The notes: generated from the letters alone by a model not told the origin. 5,289 nucleotides of DNA from Chitinophagaceae bacterium (GCA_017882205.1 JADGPY010000276.1:1-5289), one strand, 5' to 3'. Positions 1 through 5,289 are shown, numbered from the stretch's first letter. Program-made: numbers and translations.

Positions 1-136
1 ACCTACTAAAGAAAACATGGAAAAAAATCTTCTCCCTATTTTTCAGAATAAAGTAAAATTGATATTCAGTGAATTAAAAGAATCCGATGCAGCCATATTA
101 GGTGCAAGCGCCTTGGTTTGGGAAATGAAAGGATGA
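1..136 (+). CDS. ROK-family sugar kinase/regulator, C-terminal end (5' part outside window)
   Basis: This is an open frame entering from the left edge, read from base 2 and ending in TGA at 134-136; only the last 44 residues are present. The tail carries the segment ESDAAILGASALVWEMKG. A D/GAAxLGAA-type motif followed by a short helix is how ROK (repressor, ORF, kinase) proteins such as glucokinase and N-acetylglucosamine kinase usually end. Full-length family members are about 300 residues, so the ATP-binding site, the catalytic Asp and the zinc-binding Cys/His motif would lie outside the window. Substrate and kinase-versus-repressor role cannot be decided from this end. The gene converges on lipA with a 43-base gap. 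Family assignment rests on one short motif, hence moderate confidence; that the frame is coding is more certain. Confidence 0.72.
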   Translation, partial: PTKENMEKNLLPIFQNKVKLIFSELKESDAAILGASALVWEMKG

Positions 137-170
137 GCTAAGCGAAAATCACCGGAGACAGTGGAATATC

Positions 171-200
171 AATTATAAACTAAACTGCTTTTTCAGCAGT
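171..200 (-). terminator. Possible intrinsic terminator overlapping the end of lipA
   Basis: A perfect 6-bp inverted repeat, ACTGCT at 184-189 and AGCAGT at 195-200, encloses a 5-base loop. Read on the minus strand it forms the last sense codons of lipA (Thr-Ala-Glu-Lys-Ala-Val) and is followed at once by the T-rich tail TTTAGTTTATAATT, which contains the TAG stop. The layout (stem, short loop, T-rich tail) resembles a weak intrinsic terminator for lipA. The T tract is interrupted and the stem is short, so this is a candidate only. It lies in the convergent gap with the ROK gene, where a terminator is expected; on the plus strand the tail after the stem is not T-rich. Confidence 0.4.
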
Positions 201-1100
201 CCATATATTTCGTCCATATCCTGGAATAACGTGTTTGTCAGAATGGTAAGATGATCTTACAAGAGGGCCACTCTCTACATAATCAAAACCGAGCTGGTAA
301 CCAATTTCACGGAACTCTGCAAATTCATCCGGATGAATAAAACGGATGATGGATAAATGCTTTTTTGTTGGTTGAAGGTACTGCCCTATTGTAATCACAT
401 CAACATTAGATTGCCTTATATCGTGCATTGTCTGGATAACTTCATCCTTGGTTTCTCCTAATCCCAGCATAATACCACTTTTTGTTCGCATGCCGCCTTC
501 CTTTAAGATTCTAAGTGTCTGCATACTACGCCAGTATTTGGCCTGTATCCTCACGCTCCTGGTCAATCGTTCTACAGTTTCAATATTATGGCTAACAACT
601 TCCGGTGCAGCCTCTATTATACGCTGGATATTTTCTTTTTCAGCTTTGAAATCTGGAATCAATGTTTCCAGGGTGGTAGTCGGATTTAAAGACTTTATAG
701 CTTTAATTGTATTGTACCAGATAATGGAACCGCCATCTTTCAATTCATCACGATCAACGGATGTAATAACTGCATGTTTTACCTTCATTAAATGTATCGC
801 TTCTGCAACACGCTGTGGTTCGTCCCAGTCAACAGGTAAAGGCTTTCCTGTAGCCACTGCACAAAATCCGCAACTTCTTGTACAAATGTTACCAAGGATC
901 ATAAAAGTGGCTGTACCTTCCCCCCAACACTCACCCATATTTGGACAATTTCCACTTTCGCAGATCGTGTGGAGCTTATGTTTATCCACTAAATTGCGTA
1001 CCTGCTTATATTCTTCACCCATAGGAAGCTTTACCCTAAGCCAGCCTGGCTTTTTGGGCTTTTGTTCTATCATCACATCTATTACCGGTAATTCAATCAT
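180..1100 (-). CDS. lipA: Lipoyl synthase (radical SAM)
   Basis: LipA is a cytosolic radical-SAM enzyme that inserts two sulfur atoms at C6 and C8 of a protein-bound octanoyl group, making the lipoyl cofactor of pyruvate and 2-oxoglutarate dehydrogenases and the glycine cleavage H protein. At 306 residues it is of normal family length. Both iron-sulfur cluster motifs are intact: the auxiliary cluster set Cys47-x4-Cys52-x5-Cys58 (in [12 protein letters not shown]) and the radical-SAM set Cys73-x3-Cys77-x2-Cys80 (in CTRSCGFC). The C-terminal RSSY motif, whose Ser ligates the auxiliary cluster that is sacrificed as sulfur donor, is at 282-285. The N-terminus MIELPV followed by a [11 protein letters not shown] stretch fits Bacteroidota LipA, which supports the ATG at 1100 over the internal Met10. 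No clear ribosome-binding site is seen. It lies 60 bases downstream of a same-strand gene for an exported protein; lipB is not in the window. Confidence 0.98.
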   Translation of the reverse strand: MIELPVIDVMIEQKPKKPGWLRVKLPMGEEYKQVRNLVDKHKLHTICESGNCPNMGECWGEGTATFMILGNICTRSCGFCAVATGKPLPVDWDEPQRVAEAIHLMKVKHAVITSVDRDELKDGGSIIWYNTIKAIKSLNPTTTLETLIPDFKAEKENIQRIIEAAPEVVSHNIETVERLTRSVRIQAKYWRSMQTLRILKEGGMRTKSGIMLGLGETKDEVIQTMHDIRQSNVDVITIGQYLQPTKKHLSIIRFIHPDEFAEFREIGYQLGFDYVESGPLVRSSYHSDKHVIPGYGRNIWTAEKAV

Positions 1101-1119
1101 TGTTCTATATTATTCTTTT

Positions 1120-1143
1120 GCTTCAAGCGAGTACTAAGTACTC
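1120..1143. repeat. Two abutting short palindromes in front of lipA
   Basis: Positions 1129-1143 read GAGTACTAAGTACTC, a 15-base palindrome with perfect 7-base arms around a single central A. It directly abuts a second, 9-base palindrome, GCTTCAAGC at 1120-1128, with 4-base arms. The pair lies in the 60-base gap between the stop of the exported-protein gene and the lipA start, 20 bases upstream of the lipA ATG. As RNA the larger one could fold as a 6-bp stem with a TTA/UAA loop, but no T-run follows it on the minus strand, so it does not look like a terminator. Its symmetry would also suit a dimeric regulator's operator. Function is unknown. Confidence 0.4.
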
Positions 1144-1160
1144 CTGGATATAATGTAAGA

Positions 1161-1937
1161 TTACTTCCTTCTTCCAAATAGAATGGCTACATATCCTGAA
1201 AAGAAAAATTGCTTTTGAGGGTCCCTAACCATAATGGGAATTTTCTTGCTATAGAATTCGCCGCTGATCCCAACCTCCAGGGCAGATACAATTTCATTGT
1301 AACTGCCATAATCAAACCTCAAAGCAGTCTTTACATATGCACCAGGGTTTACTGTAAGGTCGCTCCAGCCTTTACTAAAACCAGGGCCTGAGTTGATGTC
1401 ATTTACTTGTAGAAACGTAGCACTGTCTGCAGATTCATATTTTACATAATTACCCGTAGATGAAAGCTTGACATAATAGGGACGTAATAAAGCAACTGCC
1501 AGGCCGCCACCATAATTTCCAGTAATGCTTACTCCATTTTTATTGGATTTATTGCCAAATAAAATTTGCTGTTGCATGCCTAGTCTCACAGGATATACAA
1601 AGTTTTGCTTTCCATAAATAAATGGCGAAGTATAATACAAGGGATTGCTTTGTTTTTCTTCACGTGGACTTTTACGCTCGGATAACTCCAGTTGGTATAG
1701 CATGGCTTTTTTAACAGATTTGGCTCTTCCTATTTCCATGAACACTCCATATCCATCATTGATGAGCTTCCCCCCAAAAACTGTATGACGCCTATATGAA
1801 ATTACGCCTTCTTCTTCCTGTTTTATCAATGCGTTTATACGTTTCCGGTTTTCTTCTTTCTTTTCTTTTTTTGCTTTTTGGGCAAATGAAGAAAAAGCAA
1901 TTAAAAATCCTGCCGTTATTAAAAATAGTCTTCTCAT
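1161..1937 (-). CDS. Exported protein of unknown function, probable outer-membrane beta-barrel
   Basis: I do not recognise a named family in this 258-residue protein. It starts with a clear signal peptide: two Arg, a hydrophobic core over residues 4-15, then SFAQ with likely cleavage after Ala19, a typical Bacteroidota type I site with no lipobox Cys. The mature N-terminus is strongly charged (Lys/Glu/Arg-rich, about residues 21-35). The rest is rich in alternating polar and hydrophobic residues, Gly, Tyr and Phe (GNYGGGLAVALLRPYYVKL, RFDYGSYNEIVSALEVGISG) and ends in an aromatic/hydrophobic strand with a basic tail, FFFSGYVAILFGRRK. That pattern suits a small outer-membrane barrel, but this is inference from composition. 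The ATG at 1937 places the signal peptide directly at the start. It is divergent from the OsmC-family gene and lies upstream of lipA on the same strand; no functional link to lipoylation is apparent. Confidence 0.85.
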   Translation of the reverse strand: MRRLFLITAGFLIAFSSFAQKAKKEKKEENRKRINALIKQEEEGVISYRRHTVFGGKLINDGYGVFMEIGRAKSVKKAMLYQLELSERKSPREEKQSNPLYYTSPFIYGKQNFVYPVRLGMQQQILFGNKSNKNGVSITGNYGGGLAVALLRPYYVKLSSTGNYVKYESADSATFLQVNDINSGPGFSKGWSDLTVNPGAYVKTALRFDYGSYNEIVSALEVGISGEFYSKKIPIMVRDPQKQFFFSGYVAILFGRRK

Positions 1938-1940
1938 GAA

Positions 1941-1971
1941 TTGACTGTTGATGTTTACTTATGTAAATTTA
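1941..1971 (+). promoter_or_regulatory. Possible Bacteroidota-type promoter for the OsmC-family gene
   Basis: ATTG ending at 1943 and TAAATTTA at 1964-1971 are separated by 20 bases, close to the Bacteroidota vegetative promoter pattern TTTG-N19-21-TAnnTTTG, with one mismatch in each box. A transcript would start around 1974-1978, just after the upstream candidate start codon at 1971 and before the ATG at 1986. If real, it supports 1986 as the translation start. The AT-rich context makes chance matches likely. Confidence 0.3.
1954..1967. promoter_or_regulatory. Inverted repeat in the divergent intergenic region (possible operator)
   Basis: TTTACTTATGTAAA consists of perfect 5-base arms TTTAC and GTAAA separated by four bases. 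It sits in the short divergent region between the exported-protein gene and the OsmC-family gene, next to promoter-like boxes for both directions. The position suits an operator for a dimeric repressor acting on one or both genes. It is short and AT-rich, so chance is a real alternative, and no regulator gene lies nearby in the window. Confidence 0.25.
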
Positions 1972-1973
1972 TG

Positions 1974-1981
1974 CAAAAATA
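1974..1981 (-). promoter_or_regulatory. Possible -7 box for the exported-protein gene
   Basis: On the minus strand these bases read TATTTTTG, an exact match to the Bacteroidota -7 consensus TAnnTTTG. The implied transcript start, near 1968-1970, would leave a leader of roughly 30 bases before the ATG at 1937. I find no TTG-type -33 element at the expected distance upstream, which would lie inside the first codons of the OsmC-family gene, so the call is weak. If real, the two divergent promoters overlap almost completely. Confidence 0.3.
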
Positions 1982-1985
1982 CATA

Positions 1986-2399
1986 ATGACTGCTTCTATT
2001 ATATACCAGGGCGATTTACGCTGCGAGGCAATCCACATTCAGAGTGGAACTCATATTGAAACTGATGCCCCCACAGATAACAAAGGGAAGGGAGAAAAGT
2101 TTTCGCCAACAGATCTTCTATGTGTTTCATTGGCAACTTGTATTGGCACAACTATGGCTTTAAAAGCCACCGACATGTCGATCGATCTTAAGGGCACACG
2201 GATGGAGGTAACCAAACACATGTTAAGCGACCCGAGGAGAGTAGGACAAGTTGATGTACGTTTACAGTTCAATGAATCCCTTAAGCTTGAAGAAAAAGAC
2301 AGGGTAATTCTGGAAAGAACCGGGAATAATTGCCCGGTTGCAAAAAGCCTTCACCCAGACATTAAACTTAATATTATTTATGATTGGGCACATGATTGA
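1986..2399 (+). CDS. OsmC-family thiol peroxidase-like protein
   Basis: This is a 137-residue cytosolic protein of the OsmC/Ohr superfamily, whose members reduce organic hydroperoxides through a pair of cysteines. Numbered from the ATG at 1986, the first Cys of the pair is Cys52 in SPTDLLCVSLATC, at the start of the central helix, and the second is Cys116 in GNNCPVAKSLHPD, the usual NCP-type motif. The length and the segment TDAPTDNKGKGEKFSPTDL fit Bacteroidota OsmC-like proteins. Where classical Ohr/OsmC have a Glu (NPEQL/NPEEL), this protein has Thr42, which points to the broader OsmC-like group rather than true Ohr, so peroxide specificity is uncertain. An additional Cys46 lies close to Cys52. 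The frame stays open upstream to a TTG at 1941 and an ATG at 1971; 1986 is preferred because homologues as I know them begin with a short MTA-type sequence just before the first strand. No ribosome-binding site is evident. The 3' end overlaps the opposite gene. Confidence 0.9.
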   Translation: MTASIIYQGDLRCEAIHIQSGTHIETDAPTDNKGKGEKFSPTDLLCVSLATCIGTTMALKATDMSIDLKGTRMEVTKHMLSDPRRVGQVDVRLQFNESLKLEEKDRVILERTGNNCPVAKSLHPDIKLNIIYDWAHD

Positions 2400-3666
2400 C
2401 CTTGATTATTGCATTTCCAATCGCACATTCAAGGCAGCGCTTTGGATCACAATACTGTGTTTTCAATTCGATTAGAGCCTGAGAGGCAAAAGCGGTTCGG
2501 TTTCTCACTTGAAATTTCTCAAATCCTTTTGTAATGGCATTTTTTTCTGCTGCTATTTGAGTTAGCCATTCTAATGCCTTTTCTTTATACTTCTCTTCTT
2601 TATTATGCGATCCATACGCATATAATGCAGGCACAATAGTATTGATCAGAATGTTACAGATCATTTGTTTACCCATGGTTTTCATTCTAAATGTTCCAAT
2701 TTCATCAAATCTATAATGGTAGTGCCAGTAATCATTTGGAGTAACCTCCAACATCTTAATTACCTGTTTTACTGAATCCTCTTCCTTTATTTTTGAAAAA
2801 AGATGGTTACTCTCACTTATAAGCATTGCCAGTTGAGCAAGTCTTAATGATGGAAAATTAGCTGGTCTCATACGAAGAAAAAATAATTGCAGCGGTATTT
2901 TTTGCAATCCATATTTCAGTCGATAGAACTTGTATTCCTTCTGCAGCATTTTAGGATATGATTCAATGAATTTCTGATCTAACAAACTTGCCTGACCAAA
3001 TAAGATAGCTTCGAGTTGATGTATCTGGTTTTTGTGTTTTGCCAGTATAGGTAATGGTATTGACCTTGCGATTTTTTCAAAACAATCAGAGTTAACGGTT
3101 ATTCCGAAATTCCTTGCTATTAGCCACCAGAATGTCTGTTCCCAATGAAAATTATTTTCATTAAGAAACTTAAAAATTAATAAGGATCTGCGTTCCAATC
3201 TTTCAATAACAAGTCTTTCCTGCCACTTACTTAGAACGAGCTCATTGATAGAATGAATTTGTTTTTCGCAGGCAATAAATGAGGATGCATTCATTAACTC
3301 CTCATATTTATTTAATAATATTTTTGATACTCGGGATTCGAGTTCAAGCGCTGGCAGTACATGACTGTTCATATCCATTATTTCAATATCATGTAACCAA
3401 ACCACATGTAGTATGATATTGTTATAATTCGCATCATCAGAATGATGATGACTATTCCAGTCTGACGAATAGGTATGTATTTCAATGTTCCCGGCCCATA
3501 TCGTATTGCCGATCCTGATCTTTGCTCCTGAAAAATCTGGCCCTTGGTTTTGGTTGTATTGACCGGGGAATATAATTTCTAACGGCTGTCCAAGAGTAGT
3601 CATCAATTCCGTCTTATTAAAATACTGGAATTGCCAGATATATTGAAGTAACTTTTCTTTCATCAT
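2374..3666 (-). CDS. DUF2851 family protein, function unknown
   Basis: This 430-residue, probably cytosolic protein matches the pattern I know for DUF2851, a conserved but uncharacterised family of Bacteroidota. The N-terminal third holds the conserved blocks: LLQYIWQFQYFN (6-17), PGQYNQNQGPDFSGAKI (34-50), WAGNIEIHTYSSDW (57-70), then His73-His75, Asp77-Asp78 and a predicted strand IILHVVW (84-90). The spacing Pro43-Asp44 ... Glu62-x-His64 recalls the PD-(D/E)xK nuclease fold with His in place of Lys; this is inference, not a known activity. The middle (about 140-380) looks helical. The C-terminus has Cys406-x4-Cys411-x2-Cys414 (CDPKRCLEC), which with Cys133 could bind zinc or an iron-sulfur cluster. 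There is no signal peptide or membrane segment. Two adjacent ATGs (3664-3666 and 3661-3663) could each be the start; the longer is listed. It follows maf after 80 bases on the same strand, and its 3' end overlaps the convergent OsmC-family gene by 26 bases. Confidence 0.88.
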   Translation of the reverse strand: MMKEKLLQYIWQFQYFNKTELMTTLGQPLEIIFPGQYNQNQGPDFSGAKIRIGNTIWAGNIEIHTYSSDWNSHHHSDDANYNNIILHVVWLHDIEIMDMNSHVLPALELESRVSKILLNKYEELMNASSFIACEKQIHSINELVLSKWQERLVIERLERRSLLIFKFLNENNFHWEQTFWWLIARNFGITVNSDCFEKIARSIPLPILAKHKNQIHQLEAILFGQASLLDQKFIESYPKMLQKEYKFYRLKYGLQKIPLQLFFLRMRPANFPSLRLAQLAMLISESNHLFSKIKEEDSVKQVIKMLEVTPNDYWHYHYRFDEIGTFRMKTMGKQMICNILINTIVPALYAYGSHNKEEKYKEKALEWLTQIAAEKNAITKGFEKFQVRNRTAFASQALIELKTQYCDPKRCLECAIGNAIIKVNHVPNHK

Positions 3667-3710
3667 TTCCCGATTGAAAAGAAAAGTAGAAAAAACTAAT
3701 GAACTCTCAA

Positions 3711-3739
3711 GGAGGATTACCTCCGAACCCTATAGGGGT
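3711..3739. repeat. Two adjacent palindromes between maf and the DUF2851 gene
   Basis: GGAGGATTACCTCC at 3711-3724 has perfect 5-base arms around ATTA. Three bases on, CCCTATAGGG at 3728-3737 is a perfect 10-base palindrome. The stretch is much richer in G and C than its surroundings. An alternative pairing also exists, TTACC at 3717-3721 with GGTAA at 3737-3741, so the transcript could adopt competing folds. On the minus strand a TTTTTT run follows about 15 bases after the GGAGG hairpin, too far for a standard intrinsic terminator. It may be a weak terminator or attenuator after maf, an operator, or a small repeat of unknown role. Confidence 0.4.
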
Positions 3740-3746
3740 AACATTA

Positions 3747-4334
3747 TTATAGCTGGTTTACCTCTAACAATACCCTGCTTATTGGTAATCCCATTACATT
3801 ATAAAAATCACCACGAATAGATTTTATTCCGATGACACCTATCCATTCCTGAATTGCATAGGCCCCGGCTTTATCGTATGGTTTATACCTCTCAACATAA
3901 TATTCAATTTGAGTATTAGTGAGTGAATGAAATTCAACTAATGTAGTATCAGAGAAAACAATTTCTTTATCGTTATATAATATGCATACCCCCGTAATCA
4001 CCTGATGTATTTTTCCTGATAATTGTTGTAATGAAAGAATTGCTTCTTCTTTGTTTTCGGGTTTACCAATTATTCTTTCATTCAAAACAACAACAGTATC
4101 GGCCGCTAATATCGGATGCTTAATAACAGGATCATTACCGGAATTACGGGCTAACAACATTTTACTTACTGCGATCGCTTTCTCCCTTGCGATATGCATG
4201 GCAACCTGATCTGGAGTCAGTCCATCAGGATAATCTTCAACAGAATCTGAAGTAATGACTTCAAAAGCAACTTCAGCCCATTGAAGCAATTGACTACGAC
4301 GAGGAGACTTAGAGGCTAGAATGATTTTACGCAT
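3747..4334 (-). CDS. maf: Maf-family nucleoside triphosphate pyrophosphatase
   Basis: Maf proteins are cytosolic house-cleaning enzymes that hydrolyse nucleoside triphosphates such as dTTP, UTP and modified nucleotides to the monophosphate and pyrophosphate; overexpression of some blocks septum formation. The 195-residue length is normal. Signature motifs are present in order: the phosphate-binding ASKSPRR at 7-13, AADTVV at 77-82 with the presumed catalytic Asp79, GKP at 90-92, a DKAGAYAIQ segment at 154-162, and GLPI at 182-185. The DKAGAY/GDFYNVMGLP combination resembles the dTTP/UTP (YhdE-like) group more than the 7-methyl-GTP (YceF) group, but substrate is not proven. QEW replaces the common QG after AGAYAI, which I regard as usual in Bacteroidota homologues. 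The ATG at 4334 begins exactly at the family's conserved N-terminal strand. It lies 2 bases downstream of the prenyltransferase stop, with no visible ribosome-binding site, so translational coupling is likely. Confidence 0.96.
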   Translation of the reverse strand: MRKIILASKSPRRSQLLQWAEVAFEVITSDSVEDYPDGLTPDQVAMHIAREKAIAVSKMLLARNSGNDPVIKHPILAADTVVVLNERIIGKPENKEEAILSLQQLSGKIHQVITGVCILYNDKEIVFSDTTLVEFHSLTNTQIEYYVERYKPYDKAGAYAIQEWIGVIGIKSIRGDFYNVMGLPISRVLLEVNQL

Positions 4335-4336
4335 AT

Positions 4337-5275
4337 TCAGGAATAAAATCTAAAGAACATCATGGATAATATACCGGTAAGCATAACAAGCTTTATCATA
4401 TTGCTTAAACGATGGTACTCTTGAGTTGTTTGGGCTTCATACAATTTTCGCAAGATCAGGATCAGTGGAATGATGATAAAGGCTGCGCTATATAATGCAC
4501 TTAACCACCAGCCTATACTCCACATATAAAACTGGACAATTAACAAGGCACCTGTCAATACTACTAACCATACTGCTGAAAATACTTTGGACACGGGAAT
4601 ACCCCATATTATTGGCATTGTATGACAACCATATTTAGTATCTCCCTGGATGTCTTCCATGTCCTTTATAACCTCTCTAATCAGGGAAATGATAAAAGCA
4701 AATCCTGCATATAGAAATGATACCCTGAGAAGACGTGGGATGTTTGTTGAGTCAGAAGAATAAGTAGTATGCGGATATGCAGCAACCATCAGAACAAGGA
4801 TCACCCATGCCGTCAATAAAGAAATTATTATGTTTCCAACAAGTAATTCCTTTTTATACCTGGTTGAGTAAAGCCACAATAGTACAATTGATAATAGATT
4901 GAAAATCGGAATGTAGATATTCATAATCATATATCCCACATAGGCACTTAATACAAACCCGAGGAATGAAAGTACAATATGCAGGAGGATAGCAAATCTG
5001 CGTTTAATGAACCGGTCGATTATTATCCGGGATGGTTTGTTAACCATGTCTATATTAAGATCAAAATAATCATTAATAATATAACCTGCTGCAGCGATTA
5101 TAATAGAAGCAAGAACAAGCAAAGAAAAATTTGTTGTTGACAAGACCATCCCGGATACCAGGTGAATGCCATAAACAAAAGGAAGAATACAATAAAAGTA
5201 AAGTATCTGGGTGACTGCCATGAACAGAAGGTTTGGCCAACGAACAAGTCTAAAAAAGGCAACCAGTAAATTCAT
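4337..5275 (-). CDS. UbiA-superfamily membrane prenyltransferase
   Basis: This 312-residue integral membrane enzyme belongs to the UbiA superfamily, which moves a polyprenyl chain from its diphosphate to an acceptor. Both Asp-rich, Mg-diphosphate-binding motifs are intact: Asn68-Asp69-x2-Asp72-x3-Asp76 with Asn79-Lys80-Pro81 (NDYFDLNIDMVNKPSR), and Asp205-x2-Asp208-x3-Asp212 (DMEDIQGD). A YSTRYKK segment at 136-142, typical of the family, lies between them. About eight or nine hydrophobic segments can be seen, near residues 15-35, 50-67, 95-116, 118-135, 147-166, 186-199, 231-250, 256-275 and 294-308. The length and motif style fit the Bacteroidota group often annotated as geranylgeranylglycerol-phosphate geranylgeranyltransferase; a quinone or other lipid acceptor is equally possible. 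The ATG at 5275 puts the first helix and the RxVRWPNL motif near the N-terminus as expected. Only 14 bases of upstream sequence are available, so its promoter and any upstream operon partner are not visible. Confidence 0.92.
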   Translation of the reverse strand: MNLLVAFFRLVRWPNLLFMAVTQILYFYCILPFVYGIHLVSGMVLSTTNFSLLVLASIIIAAAGYIINDYFDLNIDMVNKPSRIIIDRFIKRRFAILLHIVLSFLGFVLSAYVGYMIMNIYIPIFNLLSIVLLWLYSTRYKKELLVGNIIISLLTAWVILVLMVAAYPHTTYSSDSTNIPRLLRVSFLYAGFAFIISLIREVIKDMEDIQGDTKYGCHTMPIIWGIPVSKVFSAVWLVVLTGALLIVQFYMWSIGWWLSALYSAAFIIIPLILILRKLYEAQTTQEYHRLSNMIKLVMLTGILSMMFFRFYS

Positions 5276-5289
5276 GTTATTATTTCTGC

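Noticed and set aside
448..1137. Long plus-strand open frame of 229 codons opposite lipA
   Set aside because: It lies almost wholly antisense to lipA, whose cluster motifs are intact and leave no doubt about the coding strand. The translated sequence shows no domain or motif.
1209..1391. Plus-strand open frame of 60 codons opposite the exported-protein gene
   Set aside because: Short, without a ribosome-binding site or recognisable features, and antisense to a gene with a clear signal peptide.
2051..2272. Minus-strand open frame of 73 codons opposite the OsmC-family gene
   Set aside because: Entirely antisense to a gene with a well-conserved motif set; its translation resembles nothing and is explained as a shadow.
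3711..3746. Standard intrinsic terminator after maf
   Set aside because: The hairpin is only 5 bp and the nearest T-run in the transcript is about 15 bases beyond it, so the element is listed as palindromes of unknown role instead.
1..5289. A mobile element, CRISPR array, defence or secretion cluster, tRNA or rRNA
   Set aside because: No transposase, integrase, direct-repeat array or cloverleaf-like sequence was seen on either strand; gene content and base composition are uniform and housekeeping in character.

Overview
The window looks like chromosomal housekeeping DNA from a low-GC member of the Bacteroidota, most likely of the Chitinophagaceae type. The evidence is a LipA and a Maf with Bacteroidota-style signatures, a DUF2851 protein (a family I associate with this phylum), a signal peptide ending in SFAQ, promoter-like boxes of the TAnnTTTG class, and a near absence of Shine-Dalgarno sequences. 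The lineage is inferred from protein signatures only; there is no rRNA or tRNA in the window.

Left part (1-1937): the 3' end of a ROK-family sugar kinase or regulator gene runs rightward and stops at 136. It converges on a leftward pair: a secreted or outer-membrane protein of unknown function (1161-1937) followed, after a 60-base gap, by lipA (180-1100), encoding lipoyl synthase. A terminator-like hairpin is built into the last codons of lipA, and a short tandem-palindrome element lies in front of lipA.

Middle (1938-2399): a 48-base divergent intergenic region holds promoter-like boxes for both directions and a small inverted repeat. Rightward from it runs an OsmC-family thiol protein of 137 residues. 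Its 3' end overlaps the 3' end of the next, oppositely oriented gene by 26 bases.

Right part (2374-5275): a leftward block of three genes in the order of transcription: a UbiA-superfamily membrane prenyltransferase, maf (house-cleaning nucleotide pyrophosphatase) starting only 2 bases after it, then, after an 80-base gap with two adjacent palindromes, a 430-residue DUF2851 protein. The first two are almost certainly co-transcribed; the third may be.

There is no gene-free stretch longer than 300 bases. I see no mobile element, CRISPR array, tRNA, rRNA or defence locus. The window does not show an obvious new multi-gene system. The items most worth a second look are the DUF2851 protein, which has a nuclease-like acidic/His N-terminal pattern and a C-terminal Cys cluster, the small palindromic intergenic elements, and the uncharacterised outer-membrane protein.
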